DNA of 64,000 nt from Emticicia sp. C21 (GTDB lineage: Bacteria; Bacteroidota; Bacteroidia; Cytophagales; Spirosomataceae). Each line of letters begins with the position of its first letter. Positions within the stretch are counted from its first letter, which is position 1. The notes below the pieces were generated by a model that ran no database searches, was not told where the DNA came from, and was given only the letters and a program-made list of their open reading frames with translations. Both the position numbers and the translations under genes were made by a program. The DNA lies in assembly GCF_003418935.1 (NCBI RefSeq), contig NZ_QVMT01000005.1:310279-374278 (forward strand), in the 5' to 3' direction. Positions 36,096 to 45,152 of this stretch are shown piece by piece.

Positions 36096-37040
36096 ATGAA
36101 AATAAAAATCGGGACTCGCGGGAGTAAACTGGCTTTATGGCAGGCTTACTATGTAGAAGATAAGCTCAAAGCCAAGGGAGTAGAGACAGAAATAGTGATT
36201 ATCGAAACCAAAGGCGATAAAATACTCGATCGCTCTTTATCAAAAATCGGGAGCAAGGGAGTTTTTACTGAGGAACTCGAAGACCAGCTTCGCACCGGTG
36301 AGATTGATATAGCGGTACATTCAGCTAAAGATTTACAATCCGAATTAGCTTCTGATTTAGAATTGATTGCCTTTACAGAGCGCGAGCAGGTGAATGATGT
36401 GATGGTAAGCTATAATAAGAACTTATCACTACAAAGTGGTGAGAGTTTTGTGGTAGGTACTTCATCAACCCGTCGGGTAGCTATGTTGAAGCATTATTAT
36501 CCGCATATTCAGATAGTTGATATGCGTGGTAATTTGCAGACACGCCTACGTAAACTAGAAGAAAAACAATGCGATGCCTTATTGTTAGCCTATGCAGGAG
36601 TACATCGGATGAATTATGATGATTTGATTGTAGAGCATCTTTCATTGGGTGAATTCGTGCCGCCGGTAGGGCAGGGATGTGTAGCGATTGAGGCAGCCAA
36701 AACGTTGGAAGATGAGAAGAGATTGATGATAGGCATGTTAATCAATGATGCACAAACAGAAAAATGTCTTCGGGCAGAAAGGGCTTATCTGAAGAGATTG
36801 CAGGGAGGATGTTCAATCCCTTCATTTGGTAGAGTCACGTTTGAAGAAAATGAGGATGGAGGACTTCATCTGAAAATGACAGCCGGATTGATCAGTTTAG
36901 ATGGACAAAAATTAATAAAGGTCATAGAAGAAGGTTCTGTCGATGACCCAAGTGGATTAGGCGTAAGAGTAGCCGAAAATGTATTAGCTAACGGAGGGAT
37001 TGAGATTCTGAAAAATATCCGGGAAGGATTAGCGCAATAA
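36096..37040 (+). CDS. hemC: Hydroxymethylbilane synthase (porphobilinogen deaminase)
   Basis: This enzyme joins four porphobilinogen molecules into hydroxymethylbilane in haem synthesis. It is full length at 314 residues. The catalytic aspartate is in AVHSAKD (Asp79), and the dipyrromethane-binding Cys239 is in LQGGCSIP. The arginine-rich regions GTSSTRRVAM and DMRGNLQTRLRKL are present. It follows holB by 6 bases and ends in a clear terminator. No other haem genes are in the window. Confidence 0.97.
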   Translation: MKIKIGTRGSKLALWQAYYVEDKLKAKGVETEIVIIETKGDKILDRSLSKIGSKGVFTEELEDQLRTGEIDIAVHSAKDLQSELASDLELIAFTEREQVNDVMVSYNKNLSLQSGESFVVGTSSTRRVAMLKHYYPHIQIVDMRGNLQTRLRKLEEKQCDALLLAYAGVHRMNYDDLIVEHLSLGEFVPPVGQGCVAIEAAKTLEDEKRLMIGMLINDAQTEKCLRAERAYLKRLQGGCSIPSFGRVTFEENEDGGLHLKMTAGLISLDGQKLIKVIEEGSVDDPSGLGVRVAENVLANGGIEILKNIREGLAQ

Positions 37041-37044
37041 AAGC

Positions 37045-37073
37045 AAATGCCCAATTATAGGATTGGGCATTTT
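37045..37073 (+). terminator. Terminator of the holB-hemC operon
   Basis: An 11-bp stem AAATGCCCAAT/ATTGGGCATTT (37045-37055 and 37062-37072) with a 6-base loop lies 4 bases after the hemC stop. The convergent S41 protease gene ends at 37075, so the hairpin serves both sides. Confidence 0.88.
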
Positions 37074-37074
37074 G

Positions 37075-38535
37075 TTACTTTTTTAAATAGTTCCTGACAA
37101 ATTCAACCCAATCGGCTTCTTTTTCACTGATTTTAACATCGGGGGCGATACCTACATTATCTATAGGATTTTGTGGCAAACGTGCGCTTTTTGCCAGAGC
37201 AAAAGCTACCCGCCACCCATAACAAGGCATACCCCAGTCTCTTACTTCTATATAATCGGCTAAACCTTTTGTATTTTCGCCGAAAACTATGGTTTTCTTA
37301 CTTTGTTTCGCTTCCAGAATAAATTGTTCTGCCGTGCTGGCTGTATTTTTATTGACAAGAAAAGCTACTTTTTTCGGATTAGGTGCTACGCTTGCTAAAG
37401 GAAATTCCTTATCCGGCCCGTTCACAAATCTTCCGCCATTTGCTTCCATTAATCGCAATACCTGCTGTAGTTTAGGAGAAAGACGTTCTTTATAGGCAGG
37501 GTAACTCTGAATTGCTTCTAATTCATGTCTTACGGAAACAGTATTTTCAAAGGTTGAACGGAATACACCTCCCTTTCTTACTATACTACTAGTATTAATA
37601 TAAGGAAATAAAGATTCATAGGCAGCATCATCACCACCAGGATTATTCCTTAAATCAATAATCAGATTTGGCGAATTATCCAGGATATGCTTGTTGCTGC
37701 TAATCATTTCCTTGATGTATTCCGGGCCATTGACTAATGTAAAAGGGGGAAGCACAAATAAGGCCGTTTCATTGTCTAATTGTTCGATTCTGAAATCAAC
37801 AATTCTTTGTTTAATATCCTCATCACTCACTTCTTCTTTCGGAATCGGAAATACCTTAATGAATTTGTAGAGGTTTTCCATAATCAGAAAATTCTTTACC
37901 TCCCTTGTAAAACTCGTTTCAGTTGAAAAATCAGCGTAGTAATATTTTGTTGTATAGCGTAAAGGCGTGACCTGAGTCATTTCAAACTTTACTTTGCCTG
38001 TTTTCCAGGTGGCATCTCTGTCGGCTAATAAGAAGCCTGTGTATTTCTTAGGGTCTTTTTTATCTTTTAAGATGCCTACTTTATAGGCTTTATCATCACT
38101 TTCCCATATTCCCTCTGCATTATCCAGTTTTCCCTCATTCTCTTTCAGGTATTGTGTGAAACTTATCTCGTTGTAGGATAATACCGGAACTTTGCTTGCG
38201 CGGGTAGCTACCACTTCGGGGCTATCATCGATAGTATAAGGAGTGATAGGGGTAATGAATACATGGCCATCCTGAAAAAAATCGAACCACTTTTTCAGAT
38301 GATAGAAGCACTCTCGGTCGTTGGTAATGCCTTTGGCTTTTTCTTTGATTTCGGCAGATAGCTGGTCGAAAGCAGTCTGGTTGTCGGGCCTTACTTTATC
38401 AGACCAACCGGCATAGTTATCTTTTAATTTCTGATAGGCAAAATCGAAGTTCTGAGAGCATAGGCAGGTTTGTTGAGCAAAAACTGCATGACTACTCAGT
38501 AGCGCAAAAAAGGCTAATATTAACTGATTCTTCAT
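37075..38535 (-). CDS. S41-family peptidase
   Basis: A secreted 486-residue protease of family S41 (tail-specific protease group). The start at 38535 puts a signal peptide (MKNQLILAFFALLSSHAVFAQ) first; an ATG four codons upstream is less likely. The phrase LIIDLRNNPGGDDAAYESL marks the core. The catalytic serine is in NKNTASTAEQFIL, followed by GLADYIEVRDWGMP. No PDZ domain is obvious, so it resembles the short Bacteroidota S41 proteins. Its target is unknown. It is convergent with hemC. Confidence 0.88.
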   Translation of the reverse strand: MKNQLILAFFALLSSHAVFAQQTCLCSQNFDFAYQKLKDNYAGWSDKVRPDNQTAFDQLSAEIKEKAKGITNDRECFYHLKKWFDFFQDGHVFITPITPYTIDDSPEVVATRASKVPVLSYNEISFTQYLKENEGKLDNAEGIWESDDKAYKVGILKDKKDPKKYTGFLLADRDATWKTGKVKFEMTQVTPLRYTTKYYYADFSTETSFTREVKNFLIMENLYKFIKVFPIPKEEVSDEDIKQRIVDFRIEQLDNETALFVLPPFTLVNGPEYIKEMISSNKHILDNSPNLIIDLRNNPGGDDAAYESLFPYINTSSIVRKGGVFRSTFENTVSVRHELEAIQSYPAYKERLSPKLQQVLRLMEANGGRFVNGPDKEFPLASVAPNPKKVAFLVNKNTASTAEQFILEAKQSKKTIVFGENTKGLADYIEVRDWGMPCYGWRVAFALAKSARLPQNPIDNVGIAPDVKISEKEADWVEFVRNYLKK

Positions 38536-38625
38536 TGATTTTAGCACGGTAAAAGCACGTTATATGCCTTTAAAATGGGTTATTGATACAATAAACCTCT
38601 TTGCTAAAATCGTGCCTAAAAATGA

Positions 38626-41271
38626 TTACCAGCTTGGAAATACTTTACTGCCATCTTCGGTATTCTCGATTTTCAGATAAGTTTGTATTTCCTGTTGCAA
38701 TTCATCTACGTGTGAGATGATACCGACAATACGGTTTTCTTTACGGAGAGACTTTAAAGTTTCGAAAACAATCAATAAAGATTCACGGTCTAAGGAGCCA
38801 AAACCCTCATCCAGGAAGAAAAAATTATGTTTAGATTGTACGCGATTATGGATATTATCGGCTAATGCCAGCGCTAAAGATAAAGCCGCCTGAAATTTCT
38901 GTCCGCCCGATAAGGTTTTGAGTAGCCGAGTTTTGCCACCATTCAGTAAGTCTCTTACTTCAAAATCATTATCGGCATTTACTTCCAGATGCAATTGATG
39001 GCGAGTCATACGATGGAAACGTTCGTTGGCAGCATGTGAAAGATTTTTGAGATAAATACTCGAAACGAAATCTACGAACCCATTGGCTTTAAAAAGTTTG
39101 TAGAGCGTATCTAGGTTATCTTTTCTGATTTCTAATCTTTTCTTATCGGCTAATAATCTTTGTTTATTTTTCAGATTCTCTTTTCCATTTTCAATCTCTT
39201 TTTCCAGACTACCCTCTTCTTTCTTTAGCTCATTGAATCTGACTTCATTGGTTTTGATAGCCTGTTGAATTAAAGTATGTCTTTCAGGTTCGTATTGTTT
39301 GCCCTCAGCGTCTTTGGTCAATTGTTCGAAAGCTTGTTGGGTAGCCTGTAAATCAGTCTGGAATGCCTGTATTTCTTTGCGTTCTTTATCAATCAACAAG
39401 TTTTGCCGCAGAATGGCTAATACCTCTTCGTCCGACTCAAAACCATCTATCTTCAGTTGATTATTTATATTTTGCTGAATTAATTCTAATGCTTTTGCAT
39501 GGTTTTCAAGGTTTGCCTGAAGTGTTTTCTGGCTGCCTTCAATACCTTTGATGTTTCCTTCTATCTTCCGATGCTCTTCATCCAAACGGTTAAAGGTTTC
39601 TACAATTCTTTTGTGAGTGGTTTCTATTTGCAAGCGTTGGGCCTCTATCTCTTCAAGGTTTGTATTTTCAAAATCTTTCCAATGGAACAGGCTTAATTGA
39701 TTTAATAGAGAGGTTTTTTGCCCTTCAAAACCTGCTAATTGTTCGGTCAGGATATTCAGGCCTCTTTCAAATTTGTCTGTTTTCTCCACATTCTCTCTTT
39801 CGATGTCTAAGCCCAATTTTTTCGTGGTCTTCCCAGCCAACTCTAATTCTGCCCGTAGACTTTCTTTTTTGGCAGTCAGTTGTCTGATTTTAGTGTCAAA
39901 ATCTTCATTTGAACTTAACACATCAGGATGATGCAAAGAACCACATAATGGACAAGGTTCACTATCTTTTAAGGCATCAGCAAATTGTTGAAGCGATTTC
40001 TGCACTTTCAGGTGTAATAGTTCTTCATCAATTTTCTGTTCTATTTTTTGTTCTTTGAGTTCCAGCTTTCGTTTTTCGAGTTGTTGCTCGTGTATATTTT
40101 TATCCTGAATTAACTTTTGAATCAATTCTTCTTTGGCCCTGAGCATCTCCTTGCCCTTAGTGATTCTATCTTGTAGTGTGTTTTTTTCTCTATCAAGGTT
40201 GTTTAAGCCTTTCAGCACACTTAATTCTTTCGCTTTAGCCAGATATTCTTCGCGTTTATCGTAATCAGGCTTTATTGCGTTTAATTCATTCAGAAGAGTT
40301 TGTAAGCGTTGCTGATTTTGTGTTAATACTGTCTGATTTTTTTCTGCTTCTGCCTTGTCCCTTTTATAATCTACCTCTTTGGCTATCTTCTGCTCAAATA
40401 AAAATTTAAAGTTGATAACGCACTTTTCGTATAATTTTAGCCTTTCATCGCGTTGTTTAAACCATTTTTCCTGTTCTTTGAGTGCTTCTAATTTGTGAGT
40501 GGTATTGCTTAAATTGGCGAATAGTTTCAGTAGCTCTTCCTGCTGTTTTTCCTCTTTGCGTTGTTGCTGCAATTCTATATCTATACTTTTGCTAAACTCT
40601 CTTTTGAGTTTTAAATCGTGTTCTTTTTGTTCAATCACTTCGGGCGTTTCTTCGCCTAAACTTAGCAATTGCCCATCAACTATGTTTAATTCTGATGTGT
40701 TTCGCTCTATTAATCGCTTGTTTTTTTCGAATAAGTCAAACTTTTCAAGGCCGAAAAGTACTTTCATCATTTCCGAACGTTCTTTGCCCTTGAGTTCTAT
40801 AAACTCCTGAAAATTGCCTTGGGGGATAATGACCGTCCGGCGGAAGTTCTCGTAGCTTAGACCAATTACCCGCTCGGCTACATCATCAGTTGTAATCGGG
40901 CTCCAGTTATCGTCCATCCACTGATAAGCCTTACGTTCTATATTTACCTCTTTAAAATTCCTGCGATTCCTTCTGCCTCTTACGTAAAATCTATATTTAT
41001 TATCTTCTTTTCCGGCCAGACAGGTAAAATCAATTATCAACTCGTCAGAGCTAAGGTTAGTCATATTATAATACCTATCATCGCCCGATTTATTCAGGCG
41101 TTCAGTATCACCATAGAGCGCAAACATAATGGCCTCCAGTACGGAAGATTTACCACTGCCTACCGAGCCGAAGATGCCAAATAGAGAAGCACTCGTCAGG
41201 TTGTTGAAATCAATTTCCTGTTCAGTTTTATAAGAATAAAGACCTTTTATCTTTAAATGTTGAGGTATCAT
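38626..41271 (-). CDS. sbcC: Exonuclease SbcC (SMC-like ATPase)
   Basis: An 881-residue DNA repair ATPase, shorter than the usual 1000-1050. Walker A GSVGSGKSS is at residues 35-43. Two coiled-coil arms meet at a zinc hook CPLC (Cys440, Cys443). The signature LSGGQKF starts at 787 and Walker B FFFLDEGFGS is at 817-826. With SbcD it forms the nuclease complex that cuts hairpins and protein-blocked ends. sbcD lies 16 bases upstream, so they form an operon. Confidence 0.96.
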   Translation of the reverse strand: MIPQHLKIKGLYSYKTEQEIDFNNLTSASLFGIFGSVGSGKSSVLEAIMFALYGDTERLNKSGDDRYYNMTNLSSDELIIDFTCLAGKEDNKYRFYVRGRRNRRNFKEVNIERKAYQWMDDNWSPITTDDVAERVIGLSYENFRRTVIIPQGNFQEFIELKGKERSEMMKVLFGLEKFDLFEKNKRLIERNTSELNIVDGQLLSLGEETPEVIEQKEHDLKLKREFSKSIDIELQQQRKEEKQQEELLKLFANLSNTTHKLEALKEQEKWFKQRDERLKLYEKCVINFKFLFEQKIAKEVDYKRDKAEAEKNQTVLTQNQQRLQTLLNELNAIKPDYDKREEYLAKAKELSVLKGLNNLDREKNTLQDRITKGKEMLRAKEELIQKLIQDKNIHEQQLEKRKLELKEQKIEQKIDEELLHLKVQKSLQQFADALKDSEPCPLCGSLHHPDVLSSNEDFDTKIRQLTAKKESLRAELELAGKTTKKLGLDIERENVEKTDKFERGLNILTEQLAGFEGQKTSLLNQLSLFHWKDFENTNLEEIEAQRLQIETTHKRIVETFNRLDEEHRKIEGNIKGIEGSQKTLQANLENHAKALELIQQNINNQLKIDGFESDEEVLAILRQNLLIDKERKEIQAFQTDLQATQQAFEQLTKDAEGKQYEPERHTLIQQAIKTNEVRFNELKKEEGSLEKEIENGKENLKNKQRLLADKKRLEIRKDNLDTLYKLFKANGFVDFVSSIYLKNLSHAANERFHRMTRHQLHLEVNADNDFEVRDLLNGGKTRLLKTLSGGQKFQAALSLALALADNIHNRVQSKHNFFFLDEGFGSLDRESLLIVFETLKSLRKENRIVGIISHVDELQQEIQTYLKIENTEDGSKVFPSW

Positions 41272-41287
41272 CGTTGGATTGAGTTGT

Positions 41288-42511
41288 TTACTGTTCGTTC
41301 CCTTCTGCCAATACTTCTTTTAGCAATAGCATGAGTTCATCGGATACTTCCTGCCCTTTTTTATTTCTGAAATATTCTTCAAAGAGTTTTTCAACACCCA
41401 TCGAAAGGTCTATTGCCATACCTTCGCTGTCTACGCCATTCAGATTTTTGATTTCCGGGATAATCTGTATCAGGCCATCATGAGCATCTAATAAACGTTT
41501 TTTCTCACTTGCTTCTAAATATTTATCCGAAACTATGGTTAGTTGAATCAATGCATCAGGATTCTCTGCAAGCCAAACCAGGGCATCATCAATATTATCA
41601 AATTTATTTTTCAATAATACTTTGCCTTTGGTTAAGGCGATGGGTTTATAATTAACCAAACGACCTGCTTCGGCTTCCAGCAATACCACATATTTAGTCT
41701 GATTAGCTTCTGAGAAACTATAGGCCAATGGGCTGCTTGAATAGATAACCGGACAAGGTGCGGTATCTATTACTTGATAACGATGCAAATGCCCCAACGC
41801 AATATAATGTACTTGCGAGGGCACATTTTCGGAATAGATAACTGATGCGCCACCAATGTGCAGAATAGGGCGTTCATCTTCGGGTTCTTCGGGCATTTCA
41901 CCCCCTTTTTTCATGAAGAACAGGTGAGAAACCATCAGATTGAAACCCTCATCATCCATATATAAATCAGCTAAACCCTGCCAGTGGTTTTGCAGATGAA
42001 CCCGCAGGGCATCTTCTGTTTCTATCACTCCCAAAAATGTTTTTAGGCGTTGCTCATTGGCATAGGGTGTCAATAAAACACGTAAGGGAAAATCACAGCC
42101 TGGTATTTTTATTTCTATATAGCCTACGTCAACGCTTGTGACCTCTAATCCTGCTCTGGTTTTAATGGGTTTTACGATAAAATTCGGGAAGCCTGCAAAG
42201 ACAATCCCACAGGCACGGGCGAGAGCATCAGGCACTTCGATGCGTTCGGGAGAGTCATGATTGCCTGCAATGGCTACTATGGCACGGCTACCATTGGCTG
42301 AAAGCCGATGGAGGGTAGAATATAATAATTCCATCGCTTCGGACGACGGATTGAAATTATCAAATAAATCTCCGGCTACTATCACGGCATCTACGGCCTC
42401 ACGCTCGGCAATCTCACAGATTTCTTCCAGAACCTCTCGTTGTTCGTCCAAACGGTGGTAATTGTCTAGTCTTTTTCCTAAATGCCAGTCAGCAGTATGT
42501 AAGATTTTCAT
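41288..42511 (-). CDS. sbcD: Exonuclease SbcD (Mre11-like)
   Basis: A 407-residue metallophosphoesterase nuclease. Metal-binding motifs are in order: HTADWHLGK, VIVAGDLFDN, AIAGNHDSPER, and LMVSHLFF and GHLHRYQ. It is the nuclease subunit paired with SbcC; the gap of 16 bases and shared strand support co-transcription with sbcD first. Length is normal for the family. Confidence 0.96.
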   Translation of the reverse strand: MKILHTADWHLGKRLDNYHRLDEQREVLEEICEIAEREAVDAVIVAGDLFDNFNPSSEAMELLYSTLHRLSANGSRAIVAIAGNHDSPERIEVPDALARACGIVFAGFPNFIVKPIKTRAGLEVTSVDVGYIEIKIPGCDFPLRVLLTPYANEQRLKTFLGVIETEDALRVHLQNHWQGLADLYMDDEGFNLMVSHLFFMKKGGEMPEEPEDERPILHIGGASVIYSENVPSQVHYIALGHLHRYQVIDTAPCPVIYSSSPLAYSFSEANQTKYVVLLEAEAGRLVNYKPIALTKGKVLLKNKFDNIDDALVWLAENPDALIQLTIVSDKYLEASEKKRLLDAHDGLIQIIPEIKNLNGVDSEGMAIDLSMGVEKLFEEYFRNKKGQEVSDELMLLLKEVLAEGNEQ

Positions 42512-42543
42512 TGCTTTTGTTTAGGTTATAAGACTTTTGTTAA

Positions 42544-42579
42544 TAAAAAAGCCACCAATTTCTAAAAATGAGTGGCTTT
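42544..42579 (-). terminator. Terminator of the GH3 gene
   Basis: An 8-bp stem AAAGCCAC/GTGGCTTT (42548-42555, 42572-42579) with an AT-rich 16-base loop is followed on the minus strand by a T run. It lies between the GH3 stop and sbcD. Confidence 0.75.
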
Positions 42580-42606
42580 CAATTGATTATATCAAAACTT
42601 GAAAAA

Positions 42607-44127
42607 TCAGCTTTTTACCAACTCTAATACATCATCTAAATACTCACGGGAATTGCTTAGACGAGGGACTTTGTTTTGCCCGCCTAATTTGCCACGTTTC
42701 GACATCCACTGATAAAAAGTACCGTTATCTACAAAATGTACTTTCGGCTCTAACAATGCCATATTCTTGAAACGTTTGGCATCATAGTCTGAGTTTACTT
42801 TGCGTAATGTATCATCTAAGACTTTTACAAAAACGTCTTTGTCATCCGGTTTATTAGAAAACTCTATTACCCATTCGTGTCCGCCTTTATTATCTCCCCC
42901 CATGTAGACAGGCCCGGCGGTATAATCTACCATCGTAGCACCAGTAGCCTTGCAGGCTTCGGTAATAGCAACATCGGCATTTTCAATAACTACTTCTTCA
43001 CCAAAAGCATTGATAAAATGCTTGGTGCGGCCACTCACTTTGATTCTGAATGGATACTTGGAAGTAAATTTTACGGTGTCGCCTATTTTATATCTCCATA
43101 GACCTGCGTTAGTCGAAATCACCAAAGCGTAGTTTTTATCTAACTCAACTTCGTCGAGTAAAATGGTTTTCGGATGGTCTTTTTCCCATTCTTCCATTGG
43201 AATAAATTCGTAGAAAACACCATAATCTAACATCAACAGCATTTCACCTACGCGTCCTAGCTCGTCCTGAATGGCGAAGAAGCCCTCAGAGGCATTATAA
43301 GTTTCGAGATAGGTCACCTGGTCTGATGGGAAGAATTTAGTTTTGAATAACTCACGATAAGGTTGAAAAGCTACAGCTCCATGTACGAATACCTCAAAAT
43401 TCTCCCATACTTCCAACATATTTTTCTTACCTGTTCGTTCCAGAATATTTTCAAGTAAGACCACTGTCCAGGTGGGTACACCCAGGATACTGGTTACATT
43501 TTCCTGTGAGCAAATCTCAATCATCTTCTCCATCTTTTCCTCCCAGCTTTCCAGAAGAGCTACCTCGACAGGAGGAGTACGGATAAAATCTGCCCAGGCA
43601 GGTAGATTCTTCGTAATCACAGCTGAAATATCTCCGGCCTGGGTATTGGCATTAAAGGGGTTGCTATGAAGTGTGCCACCTATTGATAAGCCTTTGCCTT
43701 CAAATAGTTTTGCGTCAGGGCGATTGTTGAGATATAATGTCATTACATCTTTACCCCCTCTGTAATGGCAATCTTCCAGTGATTCTTCAGATACCGGAAG
43801 AAATTTACTACGGGAATTGGTGGTACCTGATGATTTTGAAAACCATTTAATATCAGAAGACCACAGTATGTTTTGTTCTCCTTTCAATACCCTTTCGATA
43901 TAAGGATAGAGCTCTTCATAGGTAGAGATAGGAACCCTCTCCTGAAAATCTTTAATAGTTTCTATGCTTCCGTAGCCGTATTTCAATCCCCATTCGGTAT
44001 AACGGGCATTTTCAATCAGTTCATGGAATATTCGATTTTGCGTTTCAACAGGATATTGCAAAAACTCCTCAATACGCTCAATACGTCTCTTGATGAAGAA
44101 GCCAAGTATGTCGTTTAAAATGCTCAC
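42607..44127 (-). CDS. GH3-family acyl-adenylate ligase-like protein
   Basis: A 506-residue member of the GH3 family (PF03321), the group that in plants adenylates hormones and joins them to amino acids. ATP-binding motifs are SSGTTNSRSKFLPV, the middle motif YNASEGFFAIQDE and a third near YKIGDTVKFTS. Bacterial GH3 proteins are common in Bacteroidota but their substrate is unknown. The C-terminal phrase KRGKLGGQNKVPRLSN is typical of the bacterial branch. The gene seems monocistronic. Confidence 0.9.
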   Translation of the reverse strand: MSILNDILGFFIKRRIERIEEFLQYPVETQNRIFHELIENARYTEWGLKYGYGSIETIKDFQERVPISTYEELYPYIERVLKGEQNILWSSDIKWFSKSSGTTNSRSKFLPVSEESLEDCHYRGGKDVMTLYLNNRPDAKLFEGKGLSIGGTLHSNPFNANTQAGDISAVITKNLPAWADFIRTPPVEVALLESWEEKMEKMIEICSQENVTSILGVPTWTVVLLENILERTGKKNMLEVWENFEVFVHGAVAFQPYRELFKTKFFPSDQVTYLETYNASEGFFAIQDELGRVGEMLLMLDYGVFYEFIPMEEWEKDHPKTILLDEVELDKNYALVISTNAGLWRYKIGDTVKFTSKYPFRIKVSGRTKHFINAFGEEVVIENADVAITEACKATGATMVDYTAGPVYMGGDNKGGHEWVIEFSNKPDDKDVFVKVLDDTLRKVNSDYDAKRFKNMALLEPKVHFVDNGTFYQWMSKRGKLGGQNKVPRLSNSREYLDDVLELVKS

Positions 44128-44240
44128 GCTCAGTAAAGTCTGCTTAAAAAACGGCCTAAATTATATAAATTTCTTTGTTCACGCACTATGTCAAAATCCT
44201 TGTTTTCACTAACAGCAGTTAAAGCATTAATCCTGTTGAT

Positions 44241-45122
44241 TTACAGCCCTTTTGCCCGATCAGGATAATCAGTAATTACGCCATCACAACCCAATGCTTT
44301 CACTTTTTCCATTTCTTCTCTCTTATTAACCGTCCACGGAATCACCCTGATGCCTAAATCGTGTAATTGCTTTACACGTTCAGGGTTTACTTGTGTATAA
44401 TATGGGCTCCAGATGTCTGGCTTAAAGCCCAATTTATCAATATTTGCTTGTATATCGTTGTTGGCTCTTGGGTCAAGCAATACAGCAATATCCATTTTTT
44501 TGTACTTACCTGCCTGAATCTGAGCATTCCAGTATTTCAGGATATTGTAATCGAAACTTTGCATGTTTACACGCTCCATAGGTAATTCTTTCGCAATGAT
44601 ATTATACACTAAATCTGAAAACTCCGGATAATCCGGTTGGGTTTTACCGATTTCTTTTTCATTGCTTTTAATCTCTACATTATATTTAACCGGAGGCAAC
44701 CCTTTTTGTTTAGTGTATTTTTCAATCTCACGTATCATTTCTGTAAACAAAGGCTTATAGGTTTTCATTTTTTCCTGCTCCGGAAAGCCCTTGTTGCCGC
44801 GCAAACCTACATCATATTTTTTTATCTCCTTATAATCTAACGTATATAGATTTCCCTGAGTTTCTTTCGTAACCAATTCTCCTTTGGGGTCTGTAGTAAT
44901 ATCAGGATTAAAGTAAGTATCGTGCGATACAACCACCTTTTTATCTTTTGAAATGACAACATCTAATTCAATAACATGGGCACCTAAATCGATGGCTTTT
45001 TTGAACGATGGAATGGTGTTTTCAGGAACCAGACCACGTGCGCCACGATGTCCCTCAATTTGAAAAGGCATGGTTTGAGCGAAGGTTAAAATAGGAAATA
45101 AGAGCAATACTAAGATTTTCAT
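44241..45122 (-). CDS. Glycerophosphodiester phosphodiesterase
   Basis: A secreted 293-residue GDPD-family enzyme. Residues 1-15 are a signal peptide (MKILVLLLFPILTFA). The catalytic region GHRGARGLVPENT has His25 and the acid pair ELDVVISKDKKVVVSHD follows. VEIKS is a later metal-binding site, and PWTVNKREEMEKVKALGCDGVITDYPD (in part) closes the barrel. It would cut glycerophosphodiesters released from lipids in the periplasm. The DUF5916 gene ends 30 bases upstream on the same strand and may share the transcript. Confidence 0.93.
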   Translation of the reverse strand: MKILVLLLFPILTFAQTMPFQIEGHRGARGLVPENTIPSFKKAIDLGAHVIELDVVISKDKKVVVSHDTYFNPDITTDPKGELVTKETQGNLYTLDYKEIKKYDVGLRGNKGFPEQEKMKTYKPLFTEMIREIEKYTKQKGLPPVKYNVEIKSNEKEIGKTQPDYPEFSDLVYNIIAKELPMERVNMQSFDYNILKYWNAQIQAGKYKKMDIAVLLDPRANNDIQANIDKLGFKPDIWSPYYTQVNPERVKQLHDLGIRVIPWTVNKREEMEKVKALGCDGVITDYPDRAKGL

Positions 45123-45152
45123 GTGTATATAAGGTTGAATAATGAGACAAAT